Below are positions 5,851-9,769 of a stretch of 9,769 nucleotides of DNA, piece by piece (position 1 is the stretch's first letter; every line of letters starts with the position of its first letter). A program made the translations under genes and the position numbers. The stretch lies in NCBI GenBank assembly GCA_022600255.1, contig JAHZKU010000275.1, positions 1 through 9,769 on the forward strand, given 5' to 3'. This DNA comes from Actinomycetes bacterium. Lineage in GTDB: Bacteria; Actinomycetota; Actinomycetes; S36-B12; GCA-2699445. Under the pieces are notes generated by a model that saw only the letters and a program-made list of their open reading frames with translations, ran no database searches and was not told the origin of the DNA.

Positions 5851-6699
5851 ATGTCAGGCGTCGCGATCGTTACCGATTCCACCTCCTATCTGCCTAAGGA
5901 GATGGTCGAGAAGTACGCCATCACGGTTGTGCCGGTCAACGTGATCATCGATGGGCAGGTGTACGAAGAGGGCCGGGACATCAGCCCGGCCGAAGTGGCC
6001 GAGGCGCTGCGGGAATCGCGTATGGTTTCCACCTCAAAACCAACACCGGCCCGGTTCACGCAGGCATATGAATCACTTGCCGAGGCCGGGGCGAAGGCCA
6101 TTGTCTCTATTCATGTTTCCTCGGATCTATCCAGCACCTACGATTCTGCCTTGCTGGGCAGCAGAGACGCGCCCATTCCGGTCACAGTGGTCGACTCGCG
6201 TACGGTCTCGATGGGATTGGGTTATGCCGCGGCCGACGCTGCGGTTGCCGCGGCTGCGGGTGCCACGGCGGCGCAAGCAGGTGAGGTTGGTCTGCAGACA
6301 GCATTGGCCACCTCGGTGCTGTTCTACGTGGACAAGCTCGAGTATCTGAGGCGGGGCGGTCGGATCGGCGCCGCGCAACGGGTGATCGGCTCCGCCCTGG
6401 CTGTGAAGCCCATTCTCCATGTCGCGAATGGACAGGTGGAGCCGCTTGAGAAGGTGCGGACGCGCGGCAAAGCGATTTCCCGGCTCGTGGATCTGGCCGT
6501 CGAAAAGGCCACCCCCGGACCGGCGCGAATCGCGATTCAGCATCTAGGCGCCCAAAACTACGCCGAGCGGATGCAAGCTGAAATCAACGACCAACTCCCC
6601 AACGATGAGCTCGTCTTCGGCGAAATCGGAGCGGTTGTGGGCGCCCACGTCGGCCCCGGGATGCTCAGCGCCATCGTGAGTCCGGGCGAGCCCGTCTGA
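5851..6699 (+). CDS. DegV family fatty-acid-binding protein (FakB-like)
   Basis: DegV/FakB proteins hold a single fatty acid in a closed pocket and present it to the kinase FakA, which makes acyl-phosphate for phospholipid synthesis. The 282-residue product shows the family signatures. These are VTDSTSYLP at the N-terminus (7-15), TSKPTPARF (61-69), the carboxylate-binding loop IHVSSDLSSTYDSA (87-100), and DSRTVSMGLG (115-124). YLRRGGRIG (165-173), RTRGKAISRL (203-212) and GAHVGPG (264-270) with the conserved His266 follow. Length matches the family norm of about 280. ATG 5851 is chosen over a TTG at 5845 because of the -10 element placed six bases before it and because VAIVTDSTS then sits at the normal distance from the end. 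It overlaps plsY by one base. The partner FakA is not in the window, so use in exogenous fatty-acid uptake is inferred. Confidence 0.93.
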   Translation: MSGVAIVTDSTSYLPKEMVEKYAITVVPVNVIIDGQVYEEGRDISPAEVAEALRESRMVSTSKPTPARFTQAYESLAEAGAKAIVSIHVSSDLSSTYDSALLGSRDAPIPVTVVDSRTVSMGLGYAAADAAVAAAAGATAAQAGEVGLQTALATSVLFYVDKLEYLRRGGRIGAAQRVIGSALAVKPILHVANGQVEPLEKVRTRGKAISRLVDLAVEKATPGPARIAIQHLGAQNYAERMQAEINDQLPNDELVFGEIGAVVGAHVGPGMLSAIVSPGEPV

Positions 6700-7304
6700 T
6701 GTCGGGCAGCCAGATCGCTGTACTGGTGGCGGCTGCGGTTGTGGGATATCTGGTTGGGGCGATCAATCCGGCGACCCTTATTGCCAAGACCCGTGGCATT
6801 GACCTCAAGGAGATTGGTTCAGGGAATCCGGGCGCCACGAATGCCAGTCGCGCGATGGGCAAGAAGACCGGAGTCTTGATCGGAGTGCTTGACGTACTCA
6901 AGGGTTTCCTACCCGCTCTCGCCTTTGGGCTGTTGGCTGGCACTGGGGCCGCCGAACTCGCCGGATTTGCCGCTGTGGTTGGCCACATCACGTCTCCGTT
7001 CCTGCGCGGCCGGGGTGGTAAAGGTGTCGCCACCACACTCGGTGCCGTACTGGGCGCACAGCCGCTGTGGGTGCCATTCCTGCTCATCGCGTTTGCGGTT
7101 GGTTACCTGATCACCAAACGTGTTGGAATCGGGGCGGTTTGTGGGGCTGCCGTACTATTCGTGGCGGCCTGGTTCACGCCGGGTTTGGATGCCACCTTGT
7201 TTGGCGTAGGCATGGCGTTACTCGTGATTGGTAGGCATTGGCGCAACATCGGCGCGGCCTGGCGCGACTGGCGGCGCCCAACCGGCCCCGATCTGCTGGA
7301 GTGA
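6699..7304 (+). CDS. plsY: Glycerol-3-phosphate acyltransferase PlsY
   Basis: PlsY is an inner-membrane enzyme that transfers the acyl chain from acyl-phosphate to the 1-position of glycerol-3-phosphate, giving lysophosphatidic acid. The 201-residue product shows the three cytoplasmic motifs of the family. Motif 1 is SGNPGATN (41-48), motif 2 is GHITSPFLRGRGGKGVAT (95-112) with the glycine-rich phosphate-binding part, and motif 3 is RHWRNI (179-184). About seven hydrophobic segments separate them. Length is in the usual range of 190-220. The ATG shares its A with the degV stop (TGATG), which points to translational coupling. In motif 2 the proline sits one place later than in the E. coli enzyme (GHITSPF against GHIWPVF); the catalytic residues are otherwise intact. 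The gene ends the leuS-degV-plsY run and faces comEC. Confidence 0.95.
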   Translation: MSGSQIAVLVAAAVVGYLVGAINPATLIAKTRGIDLKEIGSGNPGATNASRAMGKKTGVLIGVLDVLKGFLPALAFGLLAGTGAAELAGFAAVVGHITSPFLRGRGGKGVATTLGAVLGAQPLWVPFLLIAFAVGYLITKRVGIGAVCGAAVLFVAAWFTPGLDATLFGVGMALLVIGRHWRNIGAAWRDWRRPTGPDLLE

Positions 7305-7330
7305 GAGTGAGCGGCCCCTGCGGATAGCGC

Positions 7331-7355
7331 GAACCTGCTGGTGCTCGTGAGGTTC
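7331..7355. terminator. Possible bidirectional terminator between plsY and comEC
   Basis: GAACCT (7331-7336) and AGGTTC (7350-7355) form a perfect six-pair stem with a 13-base loop in the 72-base gap between the convergent stop codons. Being symmetrical, it could serve both strands. The large loop and absence of a T-run make it weaker than a textbook terminator. Confidence 0.35.
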
Positions 7356-7376
7356 ATCTGGGCTTGTTCCATCCGG

Positions 7377-9752
7377 TTAGAGTTCCCACCAATGGGTTTG
7401 TTCCCTGCTCCAGTTGATCGCGACGCTTCCGACTTCATCGGTTCGCAAGAGGACGTCGGACTCCTGCTCGAACGCGGCGAGGCTAGCTGCGGAGGGATGG
7501 CCATATTCGTTGCCGATTCCGGAACTGACGACCGCCACACTGGCATCCAGCCATCCAGGAAACCGCGCGCTCATGTCAGCGGAGCCGTGGTGGGGGACCG
7601 TCGCGAATCTAGTAGCGGCCACCGGGTGATCCGCGGCCAGATCCGCTTGGGTTTCCTCTTCGATATCCCCGGTCGTGATCGCCGCGGTGGCATCGGGCCA
7701 AGTGAACTGAATGACCAGACTGCCGTTGTTCTTGTTGGCCATGGTCGGGGCCTGTGGCGGCCATAGGATGTCTGCGGTGAGATCTCCGGTGTGCAGTTGC
7801 TGACCGCGTTGTAGCAACTGGGGTCGCTGGTGGGCGTTGGATAGCTCAGTCAGGCCGGCGGGGTCCAAATGGGCAGCGGTGACGTAAACGGCTTGGGTCG
7901 GAATCTGGGCAAGCACAGCGCTCAGTCCGCCCACGTGGTCTTGGTGAAGATGCGTCAGGAAAATGGCGGTCAAAGACTCGACCTCCGCGGCCCGCAAACA
8001 CTGAAGTGCGCCAGCTGCTGTTGGGCCAACGTCAACGAGAACCACCGTGGCCTCCGCCCGTAGGAGCGTGGCGCTACCTTGTCCAACGTCACATGCCACG
8101 GCACGCCACGTTGCTGGCTCCGAATGCCGACTTGGGGGTGCCGCTACGGCCGCAACCCCGAGAGCGAGCGCGAACACCAAGGGGGCCACCAGCAGGCTTT
8201 GTCTGGGCCGCGACCGTGCAGCCGATGTGACGGTGTCGGCGACGGCGCTCACACAGCGTTTCGACCAAGAACCAACCCGGGGGGATCGCCACGAGTGTCG
8301 GACCCATAGAGTCCATTGCGGCGGCAGTGTCTGCTGGACACCGCCTGCTTTCACCAGGACAAGAACGCCGCAGAGTCCCGCAGCTAAGGCCCATCTCCAA
8401 CTGACGACGGCCCATTGCATGCCTGCGCCCCAATCGGCGACGACGTTGATCCACGACCCCATCCAAATGGCGGGTGTGGCGACCAGAGCGGCAAGAGCTG
8501 GCAGAAAGACCCCCAGCAGCGTTGCGAACAGTCCCAGTATCGTGATGGGCACAACCAGTGGGGCCACGACGAGATTCGCGGGTACAGCGATCAACGAAAC
8601 CTGATTCCCGGTCAATAGCAAGAGCGGTGCGGTAGCAATCTGCGCAGCGACCGTCACAACCACGGCCAAGATGATCCAACGAGGGACCCAAGCCAACCAA
8701 AGCCATGACGCGGCCCGCCGCTGCCAGCGACTGGCTAGGGCCAGCAGCCCAGCGGTGGCCAGGATACTCAACCCAAAACCCAGCGATAGGGCCAGCGCCG
8801 GATCCAGCAGTAGGAGCAGCCAAGCGGCTAGGAATAGGACCGGCAGGCCAGCGCTGAAGCCCCCGCGGGCCAAGCCGATCATCGCCACCGCTCCCATGGC
8901 ACCGGCGCGCAAAACACTCGGCTGGGGGCCAACGAGCAGAACGTAGCCGAGCAAGGCGGCTAGGCCAACCAGAACCTGACCGGGAACACCCACTCGCCGC
9001 AATCGCAGAAGGCCGAGGACCAAGATCAGAACGATCGCCGTATTGCCTCCCGAAACAGCCGTCAGGTGAGACAGTCCTGTGGCTTGCATGGTGGTTGCGA
9101 GTGCGACGCTCTGTCCGGACTCGTCCCCGATCGTCAGCCCGGCCACCAGACTGGCACCCGCACTGTCCTGGCCTCGTAGGGCAGTGTCCAGTCCGTCCCG
9201 GAACCTGTTGAGTCCTGTTTGAAGCCAGCCTGGTTCCGCGACGAGTCGCGGCGCACCTTTTGCCCGCAGCAGCGGCACAATGCCAGTGCCATGCTCAATT
9301 GGGATCGGCTCGGCTAGGGTGACCACCCGCGACCCGATGGAAATCTCGGCCCAACTGGCCTCACCGATTACGATCACCGGCGTTGACAAGGAGGTTTGTG
9401 CGGTCGCGACGAGTTGCGCGCGCAGCGTGCGCTGCCCGGTCTGCCAGGGCTGGGTGGTTTTCACCCGCTTCGCCGCGCTCTGCACCTCAAGTTCCACCAG
9501 GCCGGGACCTTGCAGGTCTGGTGGTAGCGCTCGTGCGGTCTGGGCCAAGCCGCATGTGATCAGTCCAATGCAGCTGGCTGCGAGAACAAACAACACCGGC
9601 CAGTACGAGGGTTTGCTCCAACATTTCGGACCTGACTGCGACGGCGATGCGGGCCCGCGTCGGTGTCGCCCTAGTTGTCGCGGTGCGGTTGCCTGCTGGG
9701 CCGCCCAAGCAGTGGGACCGACGCACCCGGCCTCACTCCCTCGCGCGCTCAC
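7377..9752 (-). CDS. comEC: ComEC/Rec2 family DNA-uptake channel protein
   Basis: ComEC forms the inner-membrane channel that passes single-stranded DNA into the cell during natural transformation. The 791-residue product has one membrane segment (51-67), a soluble OB-like N-terminal part (about 80-155), and the Competence domain with HLTAVSGGNTAI (229-240), PSVLRAGAMGAVA (278-290) and a run of membrane helices to about 467, including NLVVAPLVVP (393-402). After another helix (519-538) comes a metallo-beta-lactamase-like domain: DVGQGS (555-560), DVGP (574-577), HLHQDHVGG (601-609), NNGSLV (675-680), TTGDIEEE (693-700), VPHHGSADMS (719-728) and GHPS (751-754). Its metal ligands look intact. 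The start is GTG 9752 with AGGGG four bases before it. The first 50 residues are polar and basic, where relatives usually have membrane helices, so the true start may be further in. It is convergent with plsY; any promoter lies outside the window. Confidence 0.93.
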   Translation of the reverse strand: MSARGSEAGCVGPTAWAAQQATAPRQLGRHRRGPASPSQSGPKCWSKPSYWPVLFVLAASCIGLITCGLAQTARALPPDLQGPGLVELEVQSAAKRVKTTQPWQTGQRTLRAQLVATAQTSLSTPVIVIGEASWAEISIGSRVVTLAEPIPIEHGTGIVPLLRAKGAPRLVAEPGWLQTGLNRFRDGLDTALRGQDSAGASLVAGLTIGDESGQSVALATTMQATGLSHLTAVSGGNTAIVLILVLGLLRLRRVGVPGQVLVGLAALLGYVLLVGPQPSVLRAGAMGAVAMIGLARGGFSAGLPVLFLAAWLLLLLDPALALSLGFGLSILATAGLLALASRWQRRAASWLWLAWVPRWIILAVVVTVAAQIATAPLLLLTGNQVSLIAVPANLVVAPLVVPITILGLFATLLGVFLPALAALVATPAIWMGSWINVVADWGAGMQWAVVSWRWALAAGLCGVLVLVKAGGVQQTLPPQWTLWVRHSWRSPRVGSWSKRCVSAVADTVTSAARSRPRQSLLVAPLVFALALGVAAVAAPPSRHSEPATWRAVACDVGQGSATLLRAEATVVLVDVGPTAAGALQCLRAAEVESLTAIFLTHLHQDHVGGLSAVLAQIPTQAVYVTAAHLDPAGLTELSNAHQRPQLLQRGQQLHTGDLTADILWPPQAPTMANKNNGSLVIQFTWPDATAAITTGDIEEETQADLAADHPVAATRFATVPHHGSADMSARFPGWLDASVAVVSSGIGNEYGHPSAASLAAFEQESDVLLRTDEVGSVAINWSREQTHWWEL

Positions 9753-9769
9753 GCCGCCCCTGGGTGGCC

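Noticed and set aside
8047..8604. 185-codon plus-strand frame opposite comEC
   Set aside because: It is antisense to a confident gene; its Thr/Ala/Arg-rich composition shows no recognisable fold or membrane segments.
8089..8823. 244-codon minus-strand frame inside comEC
   Set aside because: It is read in another frame of the same strand as comEC, which carries intact motifs throughout; the product is Arg/Gly/Cys-rich without domains.
1..9769. CRISPR array, insertion sequence, prophage, toxin-antitoxin or defence genes
   Set aside because: No repeated spacer structure, transposase, integrase, terminal inverted repeats or recognisable defence domain is found; base composition looks even across the window.

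Overview
The window reads as an ordinary piece of chromosome from a moderately GC-rich actinobacterium (class Actinomycetes in the broad sense). The evidence is the codon use, the frequent GTG starts, a SCO2322-like exported protein, an MscL with the zinc-ribbon tail seen in actinobacterial homologues, and -10 elements placed so close to start codons that the mRNAs would be leaderless. The genus cannot be told from the sequence. There is no tRNA, rRNA, CRISPR array, insertion sequence, phage gene or other sign of transfer.

Layout. 149-553 (+) encodes the mechanosensitive channel MscL. It is convergent with a short-chain dehydrogenase/reductase at 572-1306 (-). After a 194-bp divergent gap come a YhhN/TMEM86-type membrane protein (1501-2151, +) and a secreted, membrane-anchored SCO2322-like protein (2223-2915, +). 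A gap of about 430 bp without a clear gene (2916-3349) precedes leuS (3350-5818, +). degV (5851-6699, +) follows, overlapping plsY (6699-7304, +) by one base. The right end is filled by comEC on the minus strand (7377-9752), convergent with plsY; its start lies 17 bases from the window edge.

How the genes fit together. Several products sit in or act on the membrane: MscL (osmotic safety valve), the YhhN protein (lysoplasmalogenase family), PlsY (first acylation in phospholipid synthesis) and ComEC (DNA channel). The clearest functional pair is degV-plsY. DegV/FakB proteins present fatty acids to the kinase FakA, which makes acyl-phosphate, and acyl-phosphate is the donor PlsY uses. The one-base overlap suggests coupled synthesis. 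The leuS-degV-comEC neighbourhood is a familiar actinobacterial one, but here comEC is turned round and followed by neither holA nor rpsT.

The least explained parts are non-coding. They are a perfect 16-bp palindrome at the -35 position of a leaderless promoter (2180-2215), and the 2916-3349 gap. That gap holds a twice-used CGCTAGCGT element, several hairpins ahead of leuS, a run of leucine codons in a small frame, and a 47-codon candidate gene. No undescribed multi-gene system is visible; the findings are modest regulatory and small-gene leads.
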